Shown here: one piece after another, positions 1-6,749 of the stretch | How positions within the stretch are numbered: the first letter of the stretch is position 1 | How the letters are laid out: each line of letters opens with the position of its first letter | Assembly: GCA_013298265.1 (NCBI GenBank) | Contig: JAAFHE010000002.1 | Location: forward strand, 1 to 9,363 | From: Lysobacterales bacterium | Lineage (GTDB): Bacteria; Pseudomonadota; Gammaproteobacteria; Xanthomonadales; Rhodanobacteraceae | Direction of reading: 5' to 3' | DNA: 9,363 bases | Notes under the pieces: model-generated | What the model was told of the DNA's origin: nothing | What the model saw: only the letters and a program-made list of their open reading frames with translations | The model's database searches: none | Position numbers and translations under genes: made by a program

Positions 1-81
1 GCGCATCGGCGCGACTCGCCGCTGATCATGGGGCTGCTGCCGGGCGGTGGTGCGATGATCAGCTACCGTGCGAAATTCTGA
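1..81 (+). CDS. C-terminal end of an unidentified protein (partial, start outside window)
   Basis: Frame 1 is open from the first base to a TGA at 79-81, giving 26 residues that end in ISYRAKF. Third codon positions are mostly G or C, as expected for coding sequence in this genome. A final phenylalanine after alternating hydrophobic and polar residues is typical of the last strand of outer-membrane beta-barrels, so this may be the end of such a protein. That is inference from a very short piece and the family cannot be named. It converges on the glutathione transferase gene, with 26 bases between the two stop codons and no obvious terminator hairpin there. Confidence 0.6.
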   Translation, partial: AHRRDSPLIMGLLPGGGAMISYRAKF

Positions 82-107
82 GCGGGTCGCGGGCATGCCG
101 GACGTGG

Positions 108-818
108 CTACCTGGTGTTTTGCACCACTGAACCGGCGGTCTGCCCGAACAGGATCTTGCGGCTTTCGTCGGTGATGGTCGGGCGGCTCTTGTAGTCGTC
201 GGCATGGGCGTAGGCGCGGATCGTCGCAGGCCGTTGTGCGATTGCCTCGAACCAGCGCTTGAGGTTCGGGAAATCGGCGAGGTTCTGCTGCTGGCGCTCG
301 TGCGGCACGATCCACGGATAGCAGGCCATGTCGGCGACGGTGTAGTCGTCGCCGGCGATGAAGGTGCGGCCGGCCAGGCGCCGGTCGAGCACGCCGTAGA
401 GTCGGTTGGTCTCGTTGACGTAGCGCGTGATCGCGTAGGGAATCTTCTCCGGCGCGTAGGTGCCGAAGTGGTGGTTCTGCCCGGCCATCGGTCCGAGTCC
501 GCCCATCTGCCAGAACAGCCATTCGGTGATCGTTTTCCGGCCGCGCACATCGTCCGGCAGGAACTGACCGGTCTTCTCCGCGAGATAGAGCAGGATCGCG
601 CCGGATTCGAACACCGTGATCGGCTCGCCGCCATCGGCGGGTGCCGTGTCGATGATCGCCGGCATGCGGTTGTTCGGCGAGAACGCGAGGAAGTCTGGCT
701 TGAACTGCTCGCCGGCGCTGATGTCGACGGGCTTGATCACATACCCGAGACCGGTTTCTTCGAGGAACAGCGTGATCTTGTGGCCGTTGGGTGTGGGCCA
801 GTAGTACAGCTCGATCAT
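108..818 (-). CDS. yfcG: YfcG-type (Nu-class) glutathione S-transferase / disulfide-bond oxidoreductase
   Basis: Cytosolic glutathione transferase of 236 residues. It matches E. coli YfcG closely by eye: the N-terminal TPNGHKI segment (9-15), NNRMPAI with the cis-proline (P53), the ESGAILLYLAEKTG glutathione-binding stretch (71-84, E71-S72 contacting glutathione) and WQMGGLGPMAGQNHHF (103-118). Family knowledge: YfcG uses two glutathione molecules, has disulfide-bond reductase activity rather than classical transferase activity, and carries no catalytic cysteine in the thioredoxin-like domain (none is seen there here). Domains: thioredoxin-like 1-85, all-helical 90-205. About 20-25 residues at the C terminus extend past E. 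coli YfcG. The ATG at 816-818 has no clear Shine-Dalgarno, but homology begins at residue 1, so the start is sound. It appears to be transcribed alone; the next minus-strand gene upstream ends 146 bases away. Confidence 0.93.
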   Translation of the reverse strand: MIELYYWPTPNGHKITLFLEETGLGYVIKPVDISAGEQFKPDFLAFSPNNRMPAIIDTAPADGGEPITVFESGAILLYLAEKTGQFLPDDVRGRKTITEWLFWQMGGLGPMAGQNHHFGTYAPEKIPYAITRYVNETNRLYGVLDRRLAGRTFIAGDDYTVADMACYPWIVPHERQQQNLADFPNLKRWFEAIAQRPATIRAYAHADDYKSRPTITDESRKILFGQTAGSVVQNTR

Positions 819-964
819 GATGGGCGGTCCGCGGGGGAGATCGCTAGCGTGTGGGGCGGGGCGGTGCGGGTTTCAAGGCGTGATGGCTCGCGTCGGCCAG
901 TTGTCTCGCCGACGCGCCGTCATCGCGGTGCGATCGGTCGTTCGACGCGAATCCGCGGCGCGCA

Positions 965-1369
965 TCAGGACGGCGTCTCGACGGCCTCGCTACGAACGGG
1001 CGTGAGAAAGGCGTGCAAGTACGCGTCGTGGGCGGCGACATCGAGGTTGGCGGCCGCCGCCATCGGATCCCTGCGTGCACGCGCGACGTAGGCGTCGACA
1101 CGGCGTCGTCCGAACGCGACCGGATCGTCGCCTTCGGCAGCGCCGATGCCGAGCAGATACAGCCACGCATTGTGCGCATCAGCGACCTCGCGTACGGGCG
1201 GATTGCCCCAGTGCAGCGCGTCGGCGTTTGGCGCTTCCTCTATACGATTCCAGGCCAGCCAGGCGAGCGGTGGCAAGCAGAGCACGAGCAGGATCCAGCC
1301 CAGAACACGTCGCCATCGCGGCCGCGGACGACGCGGACGCAGATAAGTGAGGTGACGACGAGCGGCCAT
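965..1369 (-). CDS. small membrane-anchored protein of unknown function
   Basis: Protein of 134 residues. The frame is open further upstream, but the ATG at 1367-1369 is chosen because AGGA lies seven bases before it and the residues just after it form a classic anchor: a basic segment (residues 4-21, many R) followed by one hydrophobic helix (about 22-40, VLGWILLVL then LAWLAW). The rest would be periplasmic: a segment rich in D, A and N around AHNAWLYLLGIGA (65-77), then DDPVAFGRRRVDAY (81-94). As I recall them, proteobacterial proteins with a similar N-terminal layout (one helix, then a D/N-rich 'AHN..YYLLG..A' segment, then 'DP...GR') are usually much longer, so this one may be shortened at its C terminus. 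No function can be assigned. It is divergent from the DUF1993 gene. Confidence 0.62.
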   Translation of the reverse strand: MAARRHLTYLRPRRPRPRWRRVLGWILLVLCLPPLAWLAWNRIEEAPNADALHWGNPPVREVADAHNAWLYLLGIGAAEGDDPVAFGRRRVDAYVARARRDPMAAAANLDVAAHDAYLHAFLTPVRSEAVETPS

Positions 1370-1473
1370 GACGGTTTCCTGCAGGCGGGTCGAGCCGATG
1401 ATGGCGCGGCGCCGCGGGACTTGTCCAAGCGACGGCGGGGCGCGCAGTCCGCTACCTGCCGTGCGGCTCTGCG

Positions 1474-1495
1474 GCGCATCGCGCAAACGATGCGC
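1474..1495. repeat. inverted repeat with 8-bp perfect arms
   Basis: GCGCATCG (1474-1481) and CGATGCGC (1488-1495) are perfect reverse complements separated by six bases (cgcaaa). There is no T-run on either side, so a classical intrinsic terminator is unlikely. It lies about 180 bases upstream of the DUF1993 start and about 105 upstream of the divergent start, where an operator or a folded leader would be plausible. Function unknown. Confidence 0.45.
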
Positions 1496-1633
1496 GCTCA
1501 GACATTTCGGCGCCAGCTCGACGCTGAGCAGGCATCGGGCCGAAGAAAGGCATCGCGACAATGCTCTGTGCCAGTGCGCGCCGGTGATGCGAGGACACGC
1601 GCCCTGCTCGTCTTCCCGCTGTCATCCGTTCCG

Positions 1634-1639
1634 TATACT
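1634..1639 (+). promoter_or_regulatory. possible -10 element of the DUF1993 gene
   Basis: TATACT differs from TATAAT at one position and lies 36 bases before the start codon, leaving room for a short leader with the ribosome binding site. The expected -35 position 17 bases upstream (TCTTCC, 1611-1616) is a poor match, so the promoter may be weak or activator-dependent. Confidence 0.4.
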
Positions 1640-1647
1640 CGTGCGCT

Positions 1648-1662
1648 GCCGTATGGTACGGC
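1648..1662 (+). promoter_or_regulatory. short palindrome in the DUF1993 leader, possible operator
   Basis: GCCGTA-TGG-TACGGC is a perfect 6-bp inverted repeat with a 3-base centre. It sits right after the TATACT hexamer, about where transcription would begin, and ends two bases before the GGAGAG ribosome binding site (1665-1670). The phrase CCGTAT also occurs just upstream (1631-1636), inside the -10 region. The position suits a repressor site, or an RNA hairpin next to the ribosome binding site. No specific regulator is recognised. Confidence 0.35.
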
Positions 1663-1675
1663 GCGGAGAGATCGC

Positions 1676-2203
1676 ATGACGTTTTCACTGTACGCTGCAA
1701 CCATTCCCTCGTATCTGCAGATGCTGCGCTCGATGTCGGCGCTGATCGACAAGGCCGATTCATTTTGCCGTGACAACGACATCGCCGCGGAATCGTTCCT
1801 GCAGGCGCGGCTGGCCGAGGACATGCACCCGTTCACCTATCAGATCAAATCCACGGCCGTGCATTCGCTGGGCGCGATCGAAGGGGTGCGCAAAGGCAGC
1901 TTCAGCCCCGACAACACGCCGCCGCCCGAAACCTTCGACGCGCTGAAGGCGCGCCTGCAGGAGACCATCGCCGCGCTGGAAGCGATAAGCCCGGACGAAG
2001 TGAACGGGTTCGTCGGTCGCGACATGAAATTCGTCATCGGCGAACGGCAGCTAGACTTCACCGCCGAGAATTTCCTGCTGTCGTTCTCGCAGCCGAATTT
2101 CTATTTCCACGCGACGACCGCCTACGACCTCCTGCGCTCGAAAGGTCTGCCGATCGGGAAGCGCGATTTCATGGGGATGCCGCGGATCAAGGCGGGTCAG
2201 TAG
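1676..2203 (+). CDS. DUF1993 domain protein (DinB-like helical fold)
   Basis: Protein of 175 residues with the features of the DUF1993 family (PF09351) over its full length: N-terminal LYAATIPSYLQMLRSMSALIDKA (5-27), ARLAEDMHPFTYQIKSTAVHSLGAIEG (44-70), and the C-terminal PNFYFHATTAYDLLRSKGLPIGKRDFMG (140-167). Conserved histidines at 51, 63 and 145 recall the metal-binding layout of DinB-type four-helix bundles, but a metal role is inference. The family has no established biochemical function. The start at 1676 is chosen because GGAGAG lies five bases upstream and family similarity begins there, although the frame is open further upstream. No signal peptide or membrane segment, so cytoplasmic. 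It is the only complete plus-strand gene and faces the CoA-transferase gene tail to tail. Confidence 0.9.
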   Translation: MTFSLYAATIPSYLQMLRSMSALIDKADSFCRDNDIAAESFLQARLAEDMHPFTYQIKSTAVHSLGAIEGVRKGSFSPDNTPPPETFDALKARLQETIAALEAISPDEVNGFVGRDMKFVIGERQLDFTAENFLLSFSQPNFYFHATTAYDLLRSKGLPIGKRDFMGMPRIKAGQ

Positions 2204-2265
2204 TCCACCGGTACGCCGATGGATACATCCGCGCCGCGAGCAGGCCTTCGTGTACTCGCAGTGTC

Positions 2266-2284
2266 CGCAAGCTCGTCGCTTGCG
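2266..2284. repeat. 7-bp hairpin after DUF1993, possible accessory terminator
   Basis: CGCAAGC (2266-2272), loop TCGTC, GCTTGCG (2278-2284): a perfect stem in the gap between two convergent genes. There is no T-run after it on either strand. It sits ten bases before the longer GC hairpin and may contribute to termination or 3'-end stability. Confidence 0.4.
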
Positions 2285-2293
2285 CCACGGAAA

Positions 2294-2318
2294 GGCGGCG
2301 CGCTTTGCGCGCGCCGCC
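2294..2318. terminator. strong GC hairpin, probable shared terminator for convergent genes
   Basis: GGCGGCGCGC (2294-2303), loop TTTGC, GCGCGCCGCC (2309-2318): a 10-bp all-GC perfect stem placed seven bases after the CoA-transferase stop and about 90 bases after the DUF1993 stop. Read on the minus strand the stem is followed by only three T residues, and on the plus strand by none in a run, so it is not a textbook intrinsic terminator. Position between convergent stops makes termination the likeliest role. Confidence 0.58.
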
Positions 2319-2325
2319 GCCAAAT

Positions 2326-3681
2326 CTAGCCCAGCCCTTCCGCGACCTCGAACGAGCAGCCGGTCTTCGCCTTGACGTCCTCAAGGCTGACGCCCTCGTG
2401 CAGTTCGATCAGGCGCAGGCCGCCGCCGTCCTTGACCTCGAACACGCACAGTTCGGTGATGATGAGATTGACCACTTTCTTGCCCGTCAGCGGCAGGATG
2501 CACTCGGGCAGGATTTTCGGCGAGCCGTCTTTCGCGGTGTGCTCCATCAGCACGACGACGCGCTTGACGCCGGAGACGAGGTCCATCGCGCCGCCGGGGC
2601 CCTTGACCATCTTGCCCGGCACCATCCAGTTGGCGAGGTCGCCGTTCTCGGAGACTTCGAGGCCGCCGAGGATCGAAAGATCGATGTGGCCGCCGCGGAT
2701 CATCGCGAAGGAGTCGGCGCTGGAGAAGAAGCTCGAGCCGGGGATGGCGGTGATGGTCTGTTTGCCGGCGTTGATCAGGTCGGCGTCGACCTTGTCTTCG
2801 GTCGGGAAAGGGCCGATGCCGAGCAGGCCGTTTTCGGATTGCAGCGTGACATTGACGCCGGCCGGGATGTGGTTGGCGACGAGCGTGGGAATGCCGATGC
2901 CGAGATTCACGCAGTAGCCATCACGCAGTTCCTTCGCGGCGCGTCGGGCCATCATGTCGCGCACGGGATTCTCCTTGCCCGCGGCACCGCCGGTGACGGT
3001 GCGGAACTCGATGCGCTTCTCGTAGTTCTTGCCCTGCACGATGCGGTCGATGTAGATGCCGGGCGTGTGGATCTGGTCAGGCTCGAGTTCGCCGACCTCG
3101 ACGAGTTCCTCGACTTCGGCGACGGTGACCTTGCCGCAGGTCGCGATCATCGGGTTGAAATTTCGTGCGGTTTTTCGATAGACGAGGTTGCCGAAGGTAT
3201 CGCCCTTCCAGGCCTTGACGATGGATACGTCGGCGGTGATGGCCGGTTCGAGTACGTATTCCTTGCCGTCGAATGACTTGGTCTCGCGCTGCTCGGCGAG
3301 CTTGGTGCCGAAGGCCGTGCGCGTATAGAAGCCCGGGATGCCGGCGCCGCCGGCACGCAGCCGTTCGGCGAGCGTGCCTTGCGGTGTGAGTTCGAGTTCC
3401 AGTTCGCCGGCGAGTACCTGGCGTTCGAATTCCTTGTTCTCACCGACGTAGGACGCGATGACTTTCCTGATCTGGCGCGTCTTGAGCAGCGGGCCCATGC
3501 CGAAGTCGTCGACGCCGGCATTGTTGCCGACGATGGTCAGTCCCTTGGTGCCGGCGTCCTTGAGTGCCTGGATCAGGTTTTCCGGGATGCCACAGAGGCC
3601 GAAGCCGCCGGCGGCGAGGGTCATGTCGTCGAACAGCAGGCCGTCCAGGGCTTCGGCGGCGGAGTTGTAGACCTTTTTCAC
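2326..3681 (-). CDS. scoAB: fused succinyl-CoA:3-ketoacid CoA-transferase (A and B subunits in one chain)
   Basis: Transfers CoA from succinyl-CoA to acetoacetate, giving acetoacetyl-CoA and succinate; cytosolic, used in acetoacetate/ketone body and short-chain acid use. The A half is residues 1-229, with the CoA-transferase signature [16 protein letters not shown] (18-33). The B half is about 240-451, with the second signature LQSENGLLG (280-288) holding the catalytic glutamate E283, and [15 protein letters not shown], a strong match to B. subtilis ScoB. Bacterial enzymes usually have two separate subunits; here they are joined in frame by about ten residues ([10 protein letters not shown]), as in animal SCOT but with a shorter linker. 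The start is GTG (3679-3681) with AAGGA six bases upstream; similarity begins there. A Shine-Dalgarno and in-frame GTG persist at the junction. No mitochondrial-type presequence or signal peptide. No related ketone body gene is adjacent. The 150 bases upstream contain only weak promoter-like elements. Confidence 0.93.
   Translation of the reverse strand: MKKVYNSAAEALDGLLFDDMTLAAGGFGLCGIPENLIQALKDAGTKGLTIVGNNAGVDDFGMGPLLKTRQIRKVIASYVGENKEFERQVLAGELELELTPQGTLAERLRAGGAGIPGFYTRTAFGTKLAEQRETKSFDGKEYVLEPAITADVSIVKAWKGDTFGNLVYRKTARNFNPMIATCGKVTVAEVEELVEVGELEPDQIHTPGIYIDRIVQGKNYEKRIEFRTVTGGAAGKENPVRDMMARRAAKELRDGYCVNLGIGIPTLVANHIPAGVNVTLQSENGLLGIGPFPTEDKVDADLINAGKQTITAIPGSSFFSSADSFAMIRGGHIDLSILGGLEVSENGDLANWMVPGKMVKGPGGAMDLVSGVKRVVVLMEHTAKDGSPKILPECILPLTGKKVVNLIITELCVFEVKDGGGLRLIELHEGVSLEDVKAKTGCSFEVAEGLG
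2962..2976 (-). promoter_or_regulatory. internal Shine-Dalgarno and in-frame GTG at the ScoA/ScoB junction
   Basis: On the minus strand AAGGAG (2976-2971, coding K236-E237) is followed after six bases by an in-frame GTG (2964-2962, V240). This is ideal spacing for a ribosome binding site, exactly where a free ScoB subunit would begin. An ATGATG follows at M243-M244. It may be the leftover start of a once separate scoB or a working internal start that yields a 212-residue B subunit. Presence is seen; use is inferred. Confidence 0.5.
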
Positions 3682-3687
3682 GGTGCG

Positions 3688-3692
3688 TCCTT
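3688..3692 (-). promoter_or_regulatory. ribosome binding site deciding the GTG start of the CoA-transferase
   Basis: AAGGA on the minus strand, six bases before the GTG at 3679-3681. It supports the GTG as the true start. There is no ATG alternative matching the family's N terminus. Confidence 0.7.
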
Positions 3693-3831
3693 TTCGGCTG
3701 AATCGGGCAGTTATCCGCTTACGTGCGCCGCTAAGGCAGGGGCGCGGCGGCGGGCAGAGATCGGCTGGTCAAACCTGACGCGAGCGTAGTGCGTCCGCGT
3801 GACCGTTCAATTGTACTTCCGGGAATGCTGT

Positions 3832-6036
3832 CTACGGATCCGAACGCAGCAGCGAGCCGAAACTGAGATAAAAGGAATTGTTGCCGCCCTCGGCGTGACC
3901 GAAGCCGAGGAACAGCGGGCCCAGGAAGGTGTCGACACCCAGGAACACACTGCCGGCACCGATCAGCTCGTCGCGGCTGATTGCTTCGCGCGATTCCCAG
4001 ATGCCACCGGCCTCAAGGCTGCCGCCGAGATAAACCGGAACCGAGATCAGCCGGGTTGCGTCGGTCAGGCGGCGGTAGTAGACGACACGGCCGAGCGCGA
4101 TCTGGTTGGCCAGCAGCTGGTTCTCCGTGAACCCCGACAGATTGCCCAGGCCGCCCAGAGTGCCGAAGGTGGACAGCAGCTCGCCGTCGCCGCCGGCGGA
4201 ATGCATGCGCGCGCCGACCAGCCAGCGGTTCGGACCGGCCGAGAACGCAGTGTCCCAGCTCAGGCGCGAGATGTCTGACGTGGTGGTCGCATCGACGCCG
4301 CCGACGAGGAATTCGTGTGACAGGTCCAGGCGTGTGCCCTGGCTCGGAAAGCCGGAGTCGTCGAGGCTGTCGCGCGTCGCGCGCAGCATGATGCCGCCGT
4401 AGGTGTCGCTGATGCTGCCGGGCAGGTCCGGCGGCCCAACGCGGCGGCGGGCCTCGTCGTAGGCATAGGACAGTGTGCTGGACAGACGCCAGGTCGAGTT
4501 GGGCGTGTAGCCGGCCTCCAGCGCGGCCGCGGAACGGCTGCGACGGTATTCGGCCAGCGCGTCGTTGGCCCGCGCGCTTTCCAAACCGAGCGGGAAGTTG
4601 TAGGCGCGGTAGTTGAGGTAGGGCGCGACGTAGAACTGCCCGGCGTCGCCGAGCGGCTGGTAGAACTCGCTGTGCAGGCCGGTCACTCGACCCAGTTCGA
4701 TGCGGTTACGCGATTCGCCGCCGCGCTCGTTGAGGCCAGTGAAGTTGACCTCGCCGATCAGCTGGTAGCTGTTGCGTCCGGCGAAATCGTCGGACAGGCG
4801 CAGGCCGAAGCGCAGGAAGTTCGGACCCCAGCCCTTGTCGACCGGCCGCACGGTGAGGCCCGCCTGGCCGTCGCGCTGTTCGAGCTCGTAGGTAATGCGC
4901 TCGTAGCTGCCGTCGCCGTAGGCCAGGCCGATGTCTTTCTCCAACTGCTCGGTGTCGAGCGGTTTGCCGACCGTGCCAGATAGGCGCTGCTCGACGTACG
5001 CGGCCGTGCGGCTGCGTCCGCGCAGCACATCGAGGAAGGCGATCAGCGGCGGATCGAACGCGCGCCGCTGGTGGCGTGCCTGGAATGCGGCGTAGTCGGC
5101 CTCGCTGACGCTATAGCGGCGCAGCGCGGCAAGCTCGGCTTCGGCCGCGCGCTCGCCGGCGGCGACGGCTTCATCGGCGCGGTGGAACTCGGCGCTGGTC
5201 ATGTCGCCCATGTCGGGTACGAGCAGCAGATCGTTGGCGGGATCGAGTGTGGATTGCTGCAGATCGGTTTCGCGCTTCATCAGTGTGGACAGCATCTGGT
5301 TGGCGATGCTGAACGGGGAATTGAGCTTGTCCTCGTCGAGCAGCGGCTCGCCGACGTTGACCACGATCAGCCGCGTGCCGCCGATTTCGCGTGCGATGTC
5401 GATGGGGACATTGTCAACAATGCCGCCATCGACCATAAGCCGTCCGCGGTAGCGGATCGGGGCGAAGGCGCCGGGCACCGACATCGACGCGCGGATCGCC
5501 ATGGCCAGATCGCCGTCGCCGAAAACCACTTTCTCGCCGTTGCCGATATCCGTCGCGACCGAGCGGAACGGGATCGGCAGCTGGTCGAAGTCGGGCAGCT
5601 GCGCCGTCGACAGCAGCAGGCGGCGCAGCAGTAGCTGCAGCTTCTGTCCCTGTACCAGGCCACGCGGCAGCGCGATGCTGCCGTCCTTCAGGCCCAGCTC
5701 GATGCCACCGAGGAAGCGCAGTTCGTCCTCCTTGCGCCGCATCGGCAGTTCTTCGCGCGAGGGATCGTCGCGGAACATGTCCTTCCAGTCGATGCCCTTG
5801 AGCACGACTTCGACCGCGGCGGCGTCGTAGCCGGCGGCATACAGGCCGCCGGCGATCGCGCCCATCGAGGTGCCGGTGATGCAATCGACAGGAATGCGCT
5901 CGCGCTCAAGCACCTTGAGCACGCCGATGTGCGCCGCGCCGCGTGCGCCGCCGCCGCCGAGCACGAGGCAGGTCTTGGCGCTGGCGGTGAATGGAAAGGC
6001 GAGAATGGCTAAGAGCAACAAGTGGGCGCAACGCAT
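3832..6036 (-). CDS. plpD: PlpD-like patatin phospholipase autotransporter (type Vd secretion)
   Basis: Protein of 734 residues from the chosen start (ATG 6034-6036), close to P. aeruginosa PlpD in length. An ATG 19 codons upstream is also in frame but would bury the signal peptide MRCAHLLLLAILAFPFTASA, which begins at the chosen start. Domains: signal peptide 1-20; patatin lipase 21-280 with oxyanion loop GGGGARG (27-33), nucleophile elbow GTSMG (S57) and DGG (D203) forming the Ser-Asp dyad; helical linker 283-315; POTRA-like domain about 330-398 (VEQRLSGTVGKPLD onward); 16-strand-type barrel from about 405 to the end. Family knowledge: the barrel sits in the outer membrane and the patatin domain, a phospholipase A1, is exported. 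All catalytic residues are present, so it should be active. The C terminus is odd: after FYLSFGSLL it ends RSDP rather than in an aromatic residue. A weak -35-like TTGACG (6078-6073) lies upstream without a convincing -10. Confidence 0.93.
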   Translation of the reverse strand: MRCAHLLLLAILAFPFTASAKTCLVLGGGGARGAAHIGVLKVLERERIPVDCITGTSMGAIAGGLYAAGYDAAAVEVVLKGIDWKDMFRDDPSREELPMRRKEDELRFLGGIELGLKDGSIALPRGLVQGQKLQLLLRRLLLSTAQLPDFDQLPIPFRSVATDIGNGEKVVFGDGDLAMAIRASMSVPGAFAPIRYRGRLMVDGGIVDNVPIDIAREIGGTRLIVVNVGEPLLDEDKLNSPFSIANQMLSTLMKRETDLQQSTLDPANDLLLVPDMGDMTSAEFHRADEAVAAGERAAEAELAALRRYSVSEADYAAFQARHQRRAFDPPLIAFLDVLRGRSRTAAYVEQRLSGTVGKPLDTEQLEKDIGLAYGDGSYERITYELEQRDGQAGLTVRPVDKGWGPNFLRFGLRLSDDFAGRNSYQLIGEVNFTGLNERGGESRNRIELGRVTGLHSEFYQPLGDAGQFYVAPYLNYRAYNFPLGLESARANDALAEYRRSRSAAALEAGYTPNSTWRLSSTLSYAYDEARRRVGPPDLPGSISDTYGGIMLRATRDSLDDSGFPSQGTRLDLSHEFLVGGVDATTTSDISRLSWDTAFSAGPNRWLVGARMHSAGGDGELLSTFGTLGGLGNLSGFTENQLLANQIALGRVVYYRRLTDATRLISVPVYLGGSLEAGGIWESREAISRDELIGAGSVFLGVDTFLGPLFLGFGHAEGGNNSFYLSFGSLLRSDP

Positions 6037-6126
6037 AGGGCTCTCGGTTGGGCAAATGGGACGGCCGAGTGGCGTCAAGTCCCGACGATGCATGAGGGTT
6101 CGAACTCGTCCAGAACAGGGGATGCC

Positions 6127-6747
6127 CTAATCACCGCGGAGCGATGCTACAAGCCGGTAAACGCCGGTCGTGGGATTGCGGCCCGGTTCGTTTTCGTTGT
6201 TCGCATCCAGATCCAGCCTTTCTGCGCGGCTACAGGCTGCCTCCACGCCGTCGATGAATCGAACGAAGTCAGGTTTCTTGTCGTAGGCCGGAACATGCTC
6301 GCGCATGAGACGGCATAGATCATGGCGATGCCGCGCGCCCGGCGGGTCGCGAAAATGAAGCAGCAGCCATATTTCAAAGCATGGATTCGAGACGGCAAGT
6401 TCGATCTGTCGTGCGTGAGCCAACTGGCGAGCTTCGTTGAGGTGCGGATGTTCGTCGACATCGACAACGCACCATACCGAGTCGAACTTTAGGAATTCGT
6501 CACCGTGTTTTGTTGCGTCCCTCTGGGCCTGTTCTTTCCGCCGCGCCGCATGATTCACTACGGTAAGCGGCACGCCCACTGCGGGGACGCACTCGATCTC
6601 GATAGCGGCATTTCGGAAATAGCGTTCAAGCCCATTGATGTAGTCCGGCTCGGTACGCGCTCCTTCACAGACGACAAGGATCCGACGCTTGGGCTCGCGG
6701 AATGGCGCGCGGCGTGCGGGTCGGCGCTGACGATCACGGCCTGCCAT
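6127..6747 (-). CDS. rloB: RloB family protein (TOPRIM-like), second gene of the RloAB/AbiL-like pair
   Basis: Protein of 206 residues with RloB family hallmarks: a basic N terminus (1-22), ILVVCEGARTEPDYI (23-37) with E28 at the end of the first strand as in TOPRIM-like nucleases, VWCVVDVDEH (91-100) giving D96 and D98, SNPCFEIWLLLHF (120-132), and NPTTGVYRLV near the end (191-200). These acidic residues match the Glu + DxD layout of TOPRIM metal sites. Family knowledge: RloB proteins pair with an AAA15-type ATPase (RloA in restriction-linked loci of Campylobacter; AbiLi/AbiLii in lactococcal abortive infection). A toxic or nuclease effector role is inference. It begins two bases after the rloA stop (TGA-gc-ATG) with no clear Shine-Dalgarno, so it is probably translated by coupling. 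Part of the gene is near 52% G+C, lower than its neighbours. Cytoplasmic; complete. Confidence 0.85.
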   Translation of the reverse strand: MAGRDRQRRPARRAPFREPKRRILVVCEGARTEPDYINGLERYFRNAAIEIECVPAVGVPLTVVNHAARRKEQAQRDATKHGDEFLKFDSVWCVVDVDEHPHLNEARQLAHARQIELAVSNPCFEIWLLLHFRDPPGARHRHDLCRLMREHVPAYDKKPDFVRFIDGVEAACSRAERLDLDANNENEPGRNPTTGVYRLVASLRGD

Positions 6748-6749
6748 GC

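Larger units (their letters stand above)
1370..1675. other. divergent intergenic region (306 bases)
   Basis: No convincing gene is seen. The region separates the minus-strand membrane protein from the plus-strand DUF1993 gene and should carry promoters for both. It holds the Shine-Dalgarno AGGA of the minus gene (1377-1380), an 8-bp inverted repeat (1474-1495), a TATACT -10-like hexamer (1634-1639), a 6-bp inverted repeat (1648-1662) and the GGAGAG ribosome binding site of the plus gene (1665-1670). Frames that remain open across it are extensions of the flanking genes and show no protein-like composition (rich in R, A, S). Confidence 0.6.

Noticed and set aside
204..1091. Plus-strand open frame of 295 codons opposite yfcG
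   Set aside because: It runs antisense through all of yfcG and into the next gene's 3' part, has no ribosome binding site and is not protein-like.
1013..1675. Upstream extension of the DUF1993 frame (about 220 extra codons)
   Set aside because: The extension is rich in R, A and S, overlaps the minus-strand membrane protein, and family similarity plus GGAGAG place the start at 1676.
2305..3276. Long plus-strand open frame (323 codons) opposite the CoA-transferase gene
   Set aside because: Antisense shadow of a GC-rich gene. The product is a D/A/V-rich composition without recognisable motifs, while the opposite strand is an unmistakable enzyme.
3832..6036. Patatin protein as an effector of the neighbouring defence module (CapV-like)
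   Set aside because: It has a signal peptide, POTRA and outer-membrane barrel, so it is an exported type Vd protein, unlike cytoplasmic CBASS patatins. Adjacency to rloB is probably chance.
6037..6093. Upstream in-frame ATG giving 19 extra residues for PlpD
   Set aside because: It would put a charged and proline-rich stretch before the signal peptide, and the signal peptide starts cleanly at the ATG at 6034-6036.
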